Shown piece after piece: positions 1 to 12,477 of a stretch of 64,000 nt of DNA (positions are counted from its first letter, which is position 1; the number at the start of each line of letters is the position of its first letter). The stretch spans positions 268,001 to 332,000 of the forward strand of contig BDSL01000087.1 in NCBI GenBank assembly GCA_003116995.1, given 5' to 3'. Below the pieces are notes generated by a model that saw only the letters and a list, made by a program, of their open reading frames with translations, was not told where the DNA came from and made no database searches. The stretch is from Yamagishiella unicocca. Taxonomy: Eukaryota; Chlorophyta; Chlorophyceae; Chlamydomonadales; Volvocaceae. A program made the position numbers and the translations under genes.

Positions 1-81
1 GGGGCTCATATCCCGCATACCCCTCCTGCCCTCCCGCTACGACTTGGCTCGACGCCTGCCACCAGTGCTAGCGATGGAGTG

Positions 82-3000
82 TTACTGCGTGTGTATCTTG
101 ACCACCTCCACAGTGACGGGGTCCTTCTCCTCTGGGGCCTTGGCGGCGGCTGCGGCTGCTGCGGCGGCTGAGTCCCGCTTGCCGGCCGTCTTGGTCGAGG
201 ATCCTGATTTGGCCACCTGGGCTGCCACCTCGCGGTTCTCGGTGGCCAGCGCCAGCAGCTCCTCCACCCGGATGGGGCCCGAGGGGTCGGAGGCGGCCGC
301 ACCCAGCTTGTGGAACAACAGCTCCAAGTCGGCAGGGTCTGGAGGGGAGGGGAGGGGGGAGGGGAGGGCAGGGGCATAAAGACGTGGGTAGAATAGTTGG
401 CGTTTAGTCTTTTGACATATGGTTGCGGGCTGGAGCGGGCTGGAGCACTACCGAGGAACATGTGGACGGCGGCCGGTCGAAGGAGAAAGGAAATGAATGA
501 ACGATTGTGGAGGTATCGTGACACGCCAGGAGGGTGGCAGGCAGGAGGGCGTGCAAGTGCGGCATACAAGCCGCAGCCACCCCTCCCCTGGCCCACGGCT
601 TACTTCGTTCTGCGTGCCGACCGACGGGTTTCCTGTCATACCCCTCCCCCTCCCCTCTCCCCCGCCGCGCACCCATCTGCGCCCTGAGGAAGCTGACCGC
701 CGCCTGCAGCTCCTGCTTGGACACCACCCCGTCCCTGTCCGTGTCCAGCAGCTGCAGCTTGTCGCCGATCTTGGACTCCACCTTGTCCAGCTCCTGCTCG
801 ATGCTGTGGAGCATCTTGGCCACCCGGGCGCCCAGGCGCTTGGAGGCGGGCTCGGAGCCCTCGCCGCCGCCAGCAGCCCCCCCGGCAGCCACCTGCAGGC
901 CCGCGCTGCTGAACGCCATGGAGCCGGCGCTGCCTGCGTGTGGGGTGGGGGAGGGCGGGGTGGGGGTGGGGGAGGGCGGGGTGGGGGTGGGGTCAAAGTT
1001 ACAGATAAGGACCGGTCTCTCGCATGGGAAGTGTAGTTGGGGCATAGTCTTCGGGAAGGGAGGTGCAGGAGGGGATGGGTGGGGTCAGGAGGGGAAGGAA
1101 GCGGGTTGGCCTGATGCGGTCGGGATCACTGGACACAGGAGGCTGAGCTACACCGGCACCGCTGGTGCTGTCACATCAGCCCTCAGCCCTCTCGGCGCAA
1201 GGCCAGGCCCCGCCGCCGCAGCCAGACCCGTCACCACCCTCCACACCTCCTAGCGCACATCACCCGCTACTGCTGCTGCAGCGGACTTCCTCCGCCAGCC
1301 TCCTTCCCGCCACCCCGGCCCCCTCCCGCCGCCCCGCCCCACCGCTCTTCTCCACGTATGTCCTGTTCAGGCGCTCCATCTCCGTTCGCACCAGCTCCAT
1401 GAACTGCTGCCGCTCCCTGGCCACCGCCGACGACGACGCCAGGCTGAGCAGCGCCTCCAGGATGGCGTGTACCCGGGCCTCGCGGGCGGCAGTGACCTGG
1501 GGGGGGGAGAGGGTTTTAGGGTTTTAGAGAGAGAGGGAGGGGGGCGAGCGGGAGGGGGAGAGAGGGAGGGAGGAAGAGGGAGGGGGGTAGGGAGGGAAGG
1601 GGGTAGGGAGGAGGCGGGGGCAGAAGTACAGTAGGCCGGCGAGGGGGCAGCACAGTCTGCTGATGCGACTGAGCCGGTCCCGCCGTGTCGCGGCGGAGTG
1701 GCAGTCCCCCGCCCACCCGCAGACAGCCACAGCCGGGTACCACTCCCACCCACCCACAGCCACCGGCCCCGGTCTCCCACCTTCTCGGCCTTCTCCTCGT
1801 CCGACAGCGCCTCCACCGTCAGCGCGGCGTCGAGCTCGGGCTGCAGCGCAGCGCCCAGGGCCGCAGCAGCCGTCGCCCTAGCTGCCTCCGCGACGCCAGG
1901 AGCAGTCGCGTGAGCCTCCCCGGCACCACCAGCAGCCCCCGCCGCCGCGGCAGCCGCACCAGTCGCCGCCGCGCCCGCTGCCCGAGCTCCCGCTGCGAGG
2001 TCCGCCATGGTGCTCGTCGCACCGGCGGCGGCAGCGGCGGAGAGCGGCTGCGCCTCCGCCGCCGCCGCCCTCCCCGCCGTTGTGGACGCCTTGGCCGCCG
2101 CCGCCTCCTCCTTGATCAGCTCCTCCTCGCGCTTCAGGTACTCGAGCTTCTTCTCCAGAGCCTGCGCGCCGCCTCCGCTGCCGCTGCCGCCCAGCGCCTC
2201 GTACTCGACGCTCTCCACCACCTCCTCCGGGATGACGGACAGCGTCTCCTTGAGCTTCTCGTAAGCCAGCTGTGGGGTTGCAGGGGGGGTTGATGAGAGA
2301 ATCCGGGGGTGTAGGGGGGTGTAAGCTGTAAGGGGTGTAGGGTTTTCCAGAGGTGGCGGGTGGAGGACGATGACGAACGTTGGTGCAGAGCGCAAGCGGT
2401 GCCCACTCGTCCCTTCCCGCGTGTTTGTTGTTTCTACGCTACCCGGGCGATGCGCGCCCCGTGCCCCCTCCTGCTCCTCTGCACCCCTCCCGACCCCCCT
2501 CCCGGCCCCTCCTGCTCCTCTGCACCCCTCCCGACCCCCCTCCCGGCCCCTCCTGCTCCTCTGCACCCCTCCCCCCCCCCTCCCGGCCCCAGTCGAGTTA
2601 CGGGTTTTTAACTTGTAACCCCCCTCCCGGCCCCTCCTGCTCCTCTGCACCCCTCCTGGCCCCCTCCTGCCCCCGCTGCTCACGTCCTTCTTTGACGCCA
2701 CGTCCTTGACTGAGGCGGTGATGGTGAAGGCGCGGCTGAGCAGCAGCAGCGAGGACGGCAGCCCGCGGTGCAGGGACAGGTCCAGCCAGTCGTGCATTTG
2801 ACTGGGGGGGAGGGAGGAGGCGGGGGGGGGGAGGAGGCGGGGGGAGGGAGGAGGCGGGGGGAGGGAGGAGGCGTGAGGCAGAAGACGCAGGGTCAGAGAG
2901 GGGCAGTGCTGCGGTGGCAAGTTGTGATAGGTCCCAACCCCAACTAGTTTCCTCGCTTGCCCTCCCCTGCCCCCTCCCAGTCCCCTCCTCCCCCCCCCTA

Positions 3001-6000
3001 CCGGCGCATGAAGGCCACCGCTCCCTCCCCGAACGGCGCCCTCATGCCTCGAGCCCTGCACGCCTGCCGCAGCTCCTCCTCGGTCAGGTTCTCCAGACCC
3101 TCGCGCTCGATCTCGTAGTCGTCGTGCTTGATCTGCGGCAGGGGCGGGGGGCGGGGTGGGGTGGGGTGGGGTGGGCGAGGGCGGGGCGAGGCGGCGGGGG
3201 CGGCTTATCACCCTGGTCTGCCGTGCCGGGGCCCAGGCAAGCGGGGCTCCTCCTCCTCCTCACCCCGTCCCCCACCTGCAAACCTATCCATCCCGCCAAA
3301 ACTACTCGACAGCTAGTTCCTGCCCTCCGTCATGCAATCGAGTCTTCTTCCCCCCTCCCCCCCTTCTCCGCCGGGCCTCTAAACAGTTTTTCTCGCGTGT
3401 GCGGGTCTTCCTTGCAACCCTCCCCCCCTTCCCCCCCCCACACACCTGCTGCAGGTGCGTCCGCAGGCGGTTGCGCAGGAACTGGTCCGTGCCGAAGGGG
3501 CTTATGCCTACGAACTGCGCGATGGACACCAGCTGCACCCGCTCCAGGCTGTCCAGGGTGAGCGCGTCGTTGAAGAGCTGCGCGAAGCGGATGATCTCGT
3601 GGTTCTCCACGGCGGCACCGGCGCGGATCTGGAGGGGGCCCGGGGGGCAGACAGTGAGGGAACGGCTCGCGTGTCGGTGCTTGTCCCCTCCCGGCCCCAA
3701 GCGCCCCTCCCGGCGCCAAGCGCGTTTCCTTGACGGTCCTGACCCTCCCGTCCACCCCCTCCCTCCTCTTCTCCCCGCCTCGCCCCCACCTTCTGGATGA
3801 ACTCGTACAGCTCCACGGCGGTCACCGCCTGCGAGCCCTTCCCGGTGCGCTGCAGGTCCTTGGCCATCTCACTCACAGTGTCCTGCGGGGGGGAGGCAGG
3901 GAGGGACAGGGTGACGTGGTTGAGGTTTTTGGCGGCAGCAGCAGCGGCAGCAGCTGCTGCGAGGGTTTGTCCGAGGGGCGGCCACGAGCCAGCCGCTGGA
4001 GTTGCCTTGCTGCCCTTCCCCCTGGCCTATCCCCCCCCTGCCCTATCCCCCCCCCACGGTTTTCACGCCCCCCCCGGCCCCAGCTCGCCTGCAGGAACTT
4101 GGCCAGCTCCAGCTTAATTCCCAGCCTGCGCTTCATCTCCTCCTCCTTCTTGAGCTTGTCCTCGAAGGTGGAGGGCAGCATGTTGGGGAACAGACGCAGC
4201 AGCACCGGTAGGGCGAACTCCAGGAAGGGGATGACCTGGAGGAAGGGGGGAAGGGTGGGAGGGAAAACAACCGGGGACGGGCATCGAAGGTGAGGCCCCC
4301 CAGAACGCCCATCGGCCCCTACACGTCCTTATCCCCGCACCCCATGCACACATGGGGGGGAGTGAACCCTCCACCACACACACACACCACCACCATCGTC
4401 TCACAAACCCCCCTCCTCCACCCTCCACCCCGCAACCCCCCTCTCCCCTTCCCCAGCTCCCCCTCCCGCCCCACCACAATGACGATCAGCGGCACCAGCC
4501 GGAACAGGTCCGCTGTCGTACGGGTCAGCTGCCGCCGCTCGCGCCTGCGTGCGGGGCGAGGTGGGGCACACCGCAGGGCGCGGGGGGTGGGGTGGGGGGA
4601 TCAGGTAGTGGGTGCCGGGTGTTTGGCTGGGTGCCGCGGAGTGCATGCCACCCCTTCCCCCGCTGGCCTTCTGAACCCAACCTGGGGACCGATACACACA
4701 CACACTCCACAGCCTACGTCTACTTCGCGGCTCAGCTCAGCATTTATAAAACACACTCCACAGCATCTATAAAACACACTCCACACACACGCCAAGGACT
4801 GTTGCTCGGGGTTGCTCGTTAACTCGTCACGTGTGCCTCCTCTGCTTGTACAGCACCCCCTCCCCGCCCAGCAGCCATGACCGCCATATGGCAGCCGCAG
4901 CGGCCACCCACCCAGCCAGCCACCCACCCAGCCAGCCACCCACCTGGTCAGCGTCTCCCCCCGCGCCGCCTTGAGCGCGTACCCGGACGCCAGCCGCACC
5001 TCGTAGGCTAGCAGCTTGCCGCCCACCTGGCGGGGGGGAGAGGAGGGGGGGAGAGGAGGGGGGGAGGTCTCGGGGTCCAGGGAGGGGGCGCGAGGCATTG
5101 CAGGGGGTGCCTCTACAGCCTGTGAAGCCCTCCCCTCACCGTCCCGCGGGTCACGCTCACAGCGACGTGGCATTTCCAACGTGGCGTTACGTAACGCGGG
5201 GGCTACCCCTCCTATTTGTCTACCTGGTTGCATGCCACATCACGCATATCGGTGGAGCATAGCACACGTGGCAGACCGCGCCCTCTGGCCGCCGCCTCTG
5301 TGCGGCACAGTCCCGTACCCACCCAGTAGTGGTGCGCCTCGTGCTTGACGCTCTTCCACATGCCGGACTTTTTCGCTTGCCATTCCTCCTTGCTCATGCT
5401 GTTGAAGCTCTGGATGCGCGACGGTATGGAGGCGATGAAGCGCAAGAGCGCCACCGTCCCGTTGCCGATGGCCAATAGGAAATCTTTGAGGTGCTCGCCG
5501 AAGCCCCGCAACGATGACGGGCGCTCCAGCTGGTTCAGCCGCCAGTTCAGGTCATCGTACTCGCGAATGGCCGTGTCGCAGTCCTCAGCCTGTTAAGCGA
5601 CCGACATCGACGCCAATTCGGTCAACCATTCGCGGGTACGGCCTACCGCAGCTTGCAACACAGCTAGCATAGCGTGCGCTTGCCTTAGGAACGGGTGCGG
5701 CAGGTTTCCCAGCGGGCGCACCCGCCTCTTTTGCTTGCCTACTGTCCGGGGAAAGGCATGGCCGTGAAGGCCCGGCCAGCGGTCGAGACACATGGAAGCC
5801 ACGGCTCTGCGACGCGATCGAAGCGCGCACTAGGGGCGGAAGTAGCCGCAGCGCGTCAACATGCTGCGGGAAGCTGGGTGGCCCGGTTAGTTGCTGCTCG
5901 CGGCTCCTGGTGGTGTCGGCTGTGGTCGACAACAGCTGCAAGAGGCCCCGAGGTTCAGAGAACCGTAGCTGAAACAGATCAACGCTGCTCGACACTCCAT

Positions 6001-6058
6001 GCTGCCTTGTCACGCCCAGCAATACCCAAACTGGCTGGGAGCGTCGAAAGAGGGCCAT
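82..6058 (-). CDS. LETM1: LETM1-family mitochondrial inner-membrane protein with EF-hand
   Basis: Known role of the family: mitochondrial inner-membrane K+/H+ or Ca2+/H+ exchange and ribosome binding. I read 13 exons: about 5650-6058, 5323-5589, 4944-5026, 4475-4544, 4089-4235, 3790-3882, 3446-3628, 3002-3132, 2684-2801, 1781-2269, 1343-1496, 673-933 and 82-338, giving about 880 residues. Phases agree at every junction except the end of exon 1, which I could not fix. The N-terminus is Arg/Ser-rich and acid-poor, like a mitochondrial presequence. A hydrophobic helix follows ([18 protein letters not shown]), then the family signature [11 protein letters not shown] (exon 4089-4235), and the LETM1 core ([33 protein letters not shown]). 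An Ala-rich linker leads to an EF-hand loop [12 protein letters not shown] (exon 673-933). The C-terminus is Ala-rich. One intron uses a GC donor at 4087-4088. Confidence 0.93.
2470..2600. repeat. 41-bp minisatellite in a LETM1 intron
   Basis: About three tandem copies of a C-rich 41-bp unit beginning CCTGCTCCTCTGCACCCCTC lie in the intron between the exons at 1781-2269 and 2684-2801. The third unit is altered at its end. Confidence 0.7.
3381..3423 (+). repeat. Dispersed 40-bp intron motif, LETM1 intron copy
   Basis: AAACAGTTTTTCTCGCGTGT then GCGGGTCTTCCTTGCAACCC. It lies 22 nt inside the donor of the exon at 3446-3628 (antisense to the gene). Relatives are at 8831-8873, 15911-15955, 26491-26530, 29541-29580 and 30431-30472. 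Confidence 0.8.
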
Positions 6059-7353
6059 CGGCCAGGGCCTTGGGAGCCGCGAGGGCAGCCCAGATCACGG
6101 AATGCGAAAGGTGTGTTGGATCAGTGCATTTGGGTTTCTAGCATGAGCGCAATGGCGTTACAGGAAGCTGCGGTAGTAACACGTTTAGGATGTGCTAGGC
6201 AAGTGAACAGCTAGTCCACAAAGTATCAACCGTATGCCCCCGTGTGTGCTCAGTGACTTGACCGTGTGGCATTATTCCTTGCCAAGCTGTAGAATATTTG
6301 CTGCGGAGAAGCCGAGAAGTCGCCGCTTTGCGATCGCATGCCGCATCGCCCCCCTTGCGCCATGCGTACATTTTGTACCTACGTAAACTCATGCGATCTA
6401 TTAACAGCGTAACAGCTATCCCTTGGCTGCTATTGTGGCAGCGATGGGTCGTTCATCAGCCCTCAACTGCCAGGCGCTTCCAGGGCGAAGCCGTCGCAAG
6501 CGCACACGTAACGGTGACATGGTTGCTGCGTGCAACTCAAGCGCAACCTCCCGCCCAAGAACCCTAGAATGTTCGGACTGGGAAGTGCCGTGCGCTGCGC
6601 TTTACCAGTACTCGGCGCCCGTATCCCCATGTACATCACCCATGTGGCGCACAACGCACGTATATCATCCTAGTTTCCAGATACTGCTGCCGCACCCTTG
6701 GCCCGGCCGAAGGGTTACGGGAGGGGCTGAGCGACGGGCGGCAGGAGGCGCCCACCGCGACCTGTCGCCACCTGTCACGGCCGCAACCAACCGCAACCAA
6801 CCGCCGCCCGCGCCCCTCGCCGCTGGCCTACATTACCCCTGGTGTCAGCCGACCAATGTAGAGCTACTGCATCAGCGCCCTCACAGCGTCCGATCTACCT
6901 GACCCACCCTGCCCTATCGTGATCCTATCGCCTCCAAGAGCCAGCAAGGCAACACTCGTCTTCACCTTGTCGCTTCCTCTGTGGCTGCTGCCTGCTTGGC
7001 CCCGCGCCTGCGCCAACCGTTAGTCGCCCCACTCGTTCCCTCGCCGCTGCAAGTGCGGGAGTAACAGCAACACACCGCGCGCACGTAAGTAGCCTCCTTG
7101 GGCAGCTGGCGGTGACCCGCGGGTCGCCCGAAAGCAAGCGTATTGTTTCTGGCGGCTGGCAAGCGAATTGGGACTGCCTGATGATCACTGGCATGTTGAC
7201 TTGACTGACACTCTTGGCACCGAACGTCAGCCGTTGTATGTTTTAGGAGTCGTGGCCCTTCCTCTCGACAGGGACGCGTCATCTCAACTCCAGCACGCCT
7301 GTGTGCCCCCCTCCACAGCCTTATTTCTGATCAGCCCCGAAGCAGCAGCTGCC
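6059..7353. promoter_or_regulatory. Divergent intergenic region between LETM1 and the GPI-anchored protein gene
   Basis: No supported gene. The two flanking genes are transcribed away from this 1.3-kb stretch, so both promoters should lie here. It is less GC-rich than the flanking genes. I could not identify a convincing TATA box or other regulatory element. Confidence 0.5.
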
Positions 7354-10300
7354 ATGACTCGACTGTCCGCCACCACGCCTTTGCTGCTGGCGCTAGCCCT
7401 GGTGGGGCTGCAGTTCAGCGGCACACACGCACAGCTGATGGACCGGTTGGGGTCACGTTTCGGTAACATCACCTCCACGACGAACAGCACAGTCGGCAGC
7501 GGGGGGCTGCTGGGAGGGCCCGGGCTGCTCCGAGGCGGCGCTGTTGGCAACAACACAAACCGAATCAACTCCACCGGGCTGTTGGGCAGCGGTGGTCTTC
7601 TGGGCGGCGGTCTGCTGGGCGGCGGCAGCACCAACACCCCCGCCCCTGCCCCGGCCTCTAGCACTGGCACCGGCGGTCTGCTGGGCGGTGGCGTGTTGGG
7701 CAGCGGCGGTCTTCTGGGCGGCGGTCTGCTAGGCGGCGGCAGCACCAACGCTCCCCGGGCGGCGACCCCCGCTCCGGCCTCTAGCACTGGCAGCGGCGGC
7801 CTCCTGGGTGGCGGAGTCTTGGGCAGCGGCGGTCTTCTGAGCGGCGGTCTTCTGGGCGGCGGCAGCACCAACACTCCCCGGGCGGCGTCTCCCGCTCCGG
7901 CCTCCGGCACTGGCACCGGCGGTCTGCTGGGTGGCGGTCTGCTGGGCAGCGGTGGTCTTCTGGGCGGCGGTCTGCTGGGCGGCGGCAGCACCAACACCCC
8001 CGCCTCTGCCCCGGCCTCTGGCACTGGCACCGGCGGTCTGTTGGGAGGCGGCGGCTTGCTCCGCGGCGGCAGCTCCAACACCACCGCCAACCGCACCTCC
8101 ACCTCCACCTCCGCCCCCACCACCGGCGGCCTGCTGGGCACCGCGGCCGCCTGCCCCGTGCGACTCGCAAACCTGACGTCCGTCGACTTTAAGCCCGTAG
8201 CCACGGCTTGTGGTAAGTGCGCGAACAGCACCCTAGGTAGACGGCACCCGCTAGGTCGCCGCTTAGGGTGCTGGGTACGTGACCTGGGCTGTGTGCTCAC
8301 CATCAAGCCAGGCCGCCGTGAAGCCCCAAAACGACGCTCAGTCGCCCTCACTCTCACACTAGGGTGTTCACCGACCGATCGATCGATTGATCACATGTAC
8401 AACTCCCCGCCGCCCCCCTCCCCGCCGCCCCCCTCCCCGCTGCTGCCCCCTCCCCGCTGCTGCCCCCAGACGTCAGCAGCAAGTCCTTCTGCAGCGACTG
8501 CATTTGCTCCCTGACGGATGTGTACATGCCCGCCTTCATCGCGGGGGGGCTGTTCAAGGGACTGGGCGCCAACACCTCCGCCGACAGCTTCCCGGTGGAC
8601 AAGGCGTCGTCCATCATCCGCTCCTGCACGCTAGGGGTGAGCAGGGGGCGCACCGGGGAAGCTTGTTGGGGGTGCTCCAGGGGGGGTGCGGGACGTTGAA
8701 TGGCGCCACCTGGGATACTTGAAGCGAGCCCAGGGTGATGTGCTGTGGCACGGTGTGGTGGCAGGCAGCCGGGACCCGCCCCCTTCCGGCTGCCACTTGT
8801 CCCCTCCCCCGCCCCGCCCCCTGCACTGTCCCAACCGGTTTTTCTTTTGTGCACGGAGTTTCCTCGCAGCCCCCTGCACTGCACGGCACGCCTTGACCCG
8901 ACCTTCCCGCCCCACCTTCCCGCCCCACCTGCACCCTCCACCTGCACCCGCCACCTGCTCAGGAGTTCGCGGTGCCCATGCTTGCTGCCGGCGTGCGCGT
9001 GATGAACCTGGAGAGCCTCACCAAGTGTAACTTCACGGGTGAGTGCGTGGGCGGGCGGACAGGCAGTTGTAAGCCCCGGACGTGGGTCCACTAGCCGCTA
9101 ACGAATGTGTGTGGTGCGCGTGCATGACCGCAGGCAGCTCGGCTCCCTTCTGTCTGATCCAGAAGCTGACGGAGGGGGCGCAGCGGGCCGCCGGCGTCCT
9201 GCCCGCGCCCAACGTCACCGCCAGCGACGGCCGCACGGACACCTCCGCCGGTGATGGCGAGGAATACCTCGACGACGACGACAGCAAGCTGCAGCCACTG
9301 GACGGCGATGGCGCTACGGCGGAGCCCTCCTTCCGCATCACCTCCACCGCCGCGCCGCAGGGCAATGACGGCCCCATCGCCGCCACTGTGTCCGGCAAGG
9401 TGGGTCGGTGGGTCGGTGGGTGTTGCGGTCCCGGCAAGGGAGTTTCTTTCCCGCCACTCCGGGCCCACGTCCCTTCCCTGCGCCACCCCACTCGCTGACC
9501 ACTCCACCATCAATCATCCGCTACCGCTATCGTGTTTAGGCAGCACCGAAGCGGGACCATTATTACCTTCGGCGGCTTACCTGAGCCCGCCACCCTCGGC
9601 AACCTCATCTCCCGGACCGCCCTCCCTCGCTCCCTCCCTCCCTCGTCCCTCCTGCAGCCCGCCACTGTCCGTGACGTGGCCTCCGCCATCCTGGGCCTCC
9701 CCACCGAGCAGCGCCGCTACCTGTCGGACGCCGCCCTGGCCATCATCCGCGGCTGGGCGCAGAACGCCACCTTCGCCACCGCCCCGCTGGACGCCTCCGC
9801 GCTGTCGTCCCTCACCCCCAAGGGCAACGCCAGCACCGTGGACCTCACAGCAGCCCTCACCGACATCGCCCTCATGCAGCAGCGCGGGGTGGTGTCGCCG
9901 CCAGCTGCTGCCGCGCCGCTGCCAGCTGCTGCCTCCCCCGCACCGGCGCCCGCTGCTGCGCCCGCCCCTACTGACGCCGCCCCCGCGCCCGCCGCCACCG
10001 CCGTGGTGAGTTGCTTGACGGCATAAGGGGTAGGCATGAAGTCAGTTCCGGACTCCTCCTTGAGTCTGGCAGCGCGCACATGGGCAGCCTTGCTTACTGT
10101 GAAATCTTCCAACCCCACTCACATTACACGGTCTTCCAACCCCACCCACAATGCCCCTCCTCACGCTATGCGACCCACAGGGCAACGAGCCCACGCCAGA
10201 TGCCCCGGCGACTGCGCCCCAGCCCGCGGAGATTCCCACCGCCGCCCCTGCCCCCGCCCCGGACGCCACTGCTGCCCCTGCCACCGCCCCGGAGGCCACT

Positions 10301-10648
10301 GCTGCCCCTGCCACCGCCCCGGAGGCCACTGCTGCCCCTGCCACCGCCCCGGAGGCCACTGCCACCCCTGCCGACAACACTCCCTCCCCTGCCGCCGAGC
10401 CAACGCCAACGCCAACGCCTGTGCCCGAGCCCGCCGCCGAGCCCGCACCCACGCCGGCCCCTGCCACTGCGGCCCCCAGCGCCAACGTCATCGCCCCAAC
10501 CCCGGCCGCCACGCCAGCGCCTGTCCGCGCGCCAGCGCCCAGCCCGTCAACCGGCTCCGCATCCGGTCCCGTGCGGCAGGGTGTGGTTCAAATTGGCATG
10601 GCGCTCGCAGGGGCGATGCTGCTGTCCATCATGTTGCCCAGCTCCTAG
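7354..10648 (+). CDS. Secreted, probably GPI-anchored glycoprotein with GLLGGG repeats
   Basis: Six exons (7354-8212, 8470-8636, 8963-9038, 9134-9399, 9658-10005, 10181-10648) join in phase to 727 residues. The first 27 residues form a signal peptide (LLLALALVGLQFSGTHA). Residues about 45-265 are four imperfect repeats of GSGGLLGGG(L/V)L plus STNTP(A/S)PAPASS, with several N-x-S/T sites. A Cys-containing domain follows (CPVRLANLTSVDF, then SFCSDCICSLTDVYMP, then CTLG, then KCNF, then FCLIQKL). Its spacing recalls the plant SPARK/At1g61900 type of GPI-anchored proteins, but that match is only suggestive. The C-terminal third is Ala/Pro/Thr-rich with four PEATAAPATA units. The protein ends in a short hydrophobic tail (GMALAGAMLLSIMLPSS) without a cytoplasmic part, as expected for a GPI-attachment signal. 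A cell-wall or surface role is an inference. Confidence 0.85.
7560..8080 (+). repeat. Coding repeat: GLLGGG-Pro/Ala units
   Basis: Four imperfect units of roughly 120-135 bp inside exon 1 encode Gly-Leu blocks alternating with Pro/Ala/Thr linkers. Units differ by small in-frame changes. Confidence 0.8.
8831..8873 (+). repeat. Dispersed 40-bp intron motif, GPI-protein gene copy
   Basis: AACCGGTTTTTCTTTTGTGC then ACGGAGTTTCCTCGCAGCCC, in the intron 8637-8962. Here it has the same strand as the gene, unlike the others. Confidence 0.65.
10251..10370 (+). repeat. Coding 30-bp minisatellite (PEATAAPATA)
   Basis: Four head-to-tail 30-bp units in the last exon of the GPI-anchored protein gene, nearly identical in sequence. 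They keep frame and extend the Ala/Pro stalk before the GPI signal. Confidence 0.8.
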
Positions 10649-12477
10649 GGCCACTGGCCGCGTGTGTCTGTGCTCCATGTGTTTTAGTGGTGTGGTGTGT
10701 TTGTGGTGGCAGATCAGTTGTGACTGCCTCCGCGGGGGCACCTTATCGTATCTGACTGCATCAGCGGCTGACTACGTTGAAGCCATCAAGAGGCGTGGCC
10801 CCATCCTTGCTACGCACAAGATGCTCGTGATGACACTATTAGGATAATGATGGTGATGGTAGGAAAAAAAGAGGGAGATGTCCTCCGTTGCGATTAGAAG
10901 TTGCAGGGGTAATGAGGGGTTCTAGTAGTATTGGGAAGGATGCTTATCTCGGTATGCACTTTCGGTTGCAATGGTGATGGGGGTAGCCCCACGATGCTCT
11001 TTATTTGGTAACCGGGGAGTAAATACCCCTGCTTGGTACTATCTGCGAAGGGCAGTGATATATGCTGTGCCCTCCACAGGCCAGGAAGGGATTCCTTTCG
11101 CCGGAAATGGCCACTCCGGGTTAAGTGTTATACTCCGCATTGGACTGGGGGTTCGAACTGAGTGTCTGGCTGGGCGGTGGGTGGGGGCAATAGCGGGAGG
11201 CCCAAGTGACTTCCCGCAATGGCGTGTGCGCTGCGCATGCAGCCCCCCAAGTGATGTAACGTAACCCACGAGATCTTCGGTATCGGTGCTGTCACATCGC
11301 GGCACGGGGGCGGCACGGGGATGAGGCCGCCCGCTCGTTGGGCCCTAAGCTGCTTCCTAGGGAGGGTCGGTGCTGCTGGCAAACCATGCAAGTGCTCCAT
11401 GGGGGCGGCGCAGAGCGACCAATCCACTCGTACTTATCATCCTCCGGGGAATGTTCGGTACATTGCGATACATTTGTATCTAGACGAAGCGGTGCACAGA
11501 GAGGGGCGTTACGATTGTGCAGTCATAGCTCCGAGCTCATATCCGGGACAGACCTCTACTTAAGTTACATTAGAAGAAGAAGAAGAAGAAGCCCGGCAAA
11601 GATGCCAGGAAAGCCGGCCCGCCCGCCCGCCCTGCACCGCTAGCCGCTCTACTTATCCTGAGCACATGCGATACGAGAATCCAAGGACATGCAATGCGGC
11701 CACATCTACTGAAAAGGGGGTTTCGAACAATCATGCAGTCGAAACGTGCCCAGCGTAAACCCTGAAAAGACACGGGGTGGTGCCGTCACGGCCGCTCGCC
11801 CACCGCGTCCCCGTGCGCTTAATAACTTGCATGACAGCAATCGGAGAGAGAGAGAGAGAAAAGAAAAACAGGAAGCACGCTTCAGCTACGCAGACAAATG
11901 CTGGTAATGTAAGATGTGTTGGGGTCAGTGATAAAGACCAAGTTCAACCAGGTGGGTGCGCCAAACATCGAGGGGCGGTCAAGTTCTGCCCGGCGCCCCC
12001 GCGTCACATTCGAACTGTCGTATAATGTACGGCGAACCCACTGCCGCCAAGCCCAGTCAGGAGGGCAAACGAGTGCCAGGTGGTCATTGATGAATGCTCC
12101 TAGCTAGGGCACCTAGTGACACTCCGTCTTCTTCTTGGAGCGGCCCGCAGGCATTTGGAATGGCCCGGGGGCCCGGAGGCGTGGAGCCATTTGGCGTTGG
12201 AATGATGACGTTGATGATGCCAGACGCTAGGCGAGCGCTGGACACAGCTTTTGCCACATCGCAACTAGGTTGCTGCTATGGCGGACTGCCGCCGCCGCTC
12301 CGCGCTCCATACCCTCCCCCTGCCCCGCCTACGTCGTACCTACTCGTGCTCCTCATCTACGTGTCATATCTACCCGGGCTGTACGGCACCTCAAACCAGG
12401 TGTCCCGCAGTGGTCATCCCGCCCGCCGCATTTGCCAGCCAGGAGTTTCCCCTCCCCTTTCCCCCTGCCCTCCTCGC
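10649..12477. other. Convergent intergenic region with candidate poly(A) signals
   Basis: No supported gene. It lies between two genes transcribed toward each other. A TGTAA signal for the plus-strand gene is at 11255-11259. For the minus-strand gene a TGTAA (TTACA on plus) is at 11565-11569. Both imply long 3' UTRs (about 0.6 and 0.9 kb), which is normal in volvocine algae. A short GAA tract (11570-11590) and a GA tract (11845-11860) are present. Confidence 0.45.

Noticed and set aside
7284..8357. Pro/Arg-rich minus-strand frame of 357 codons
   Set aside because: Antisense shadow of the GLLGGG repeats in a gene with intact splice phases on the plus strand.
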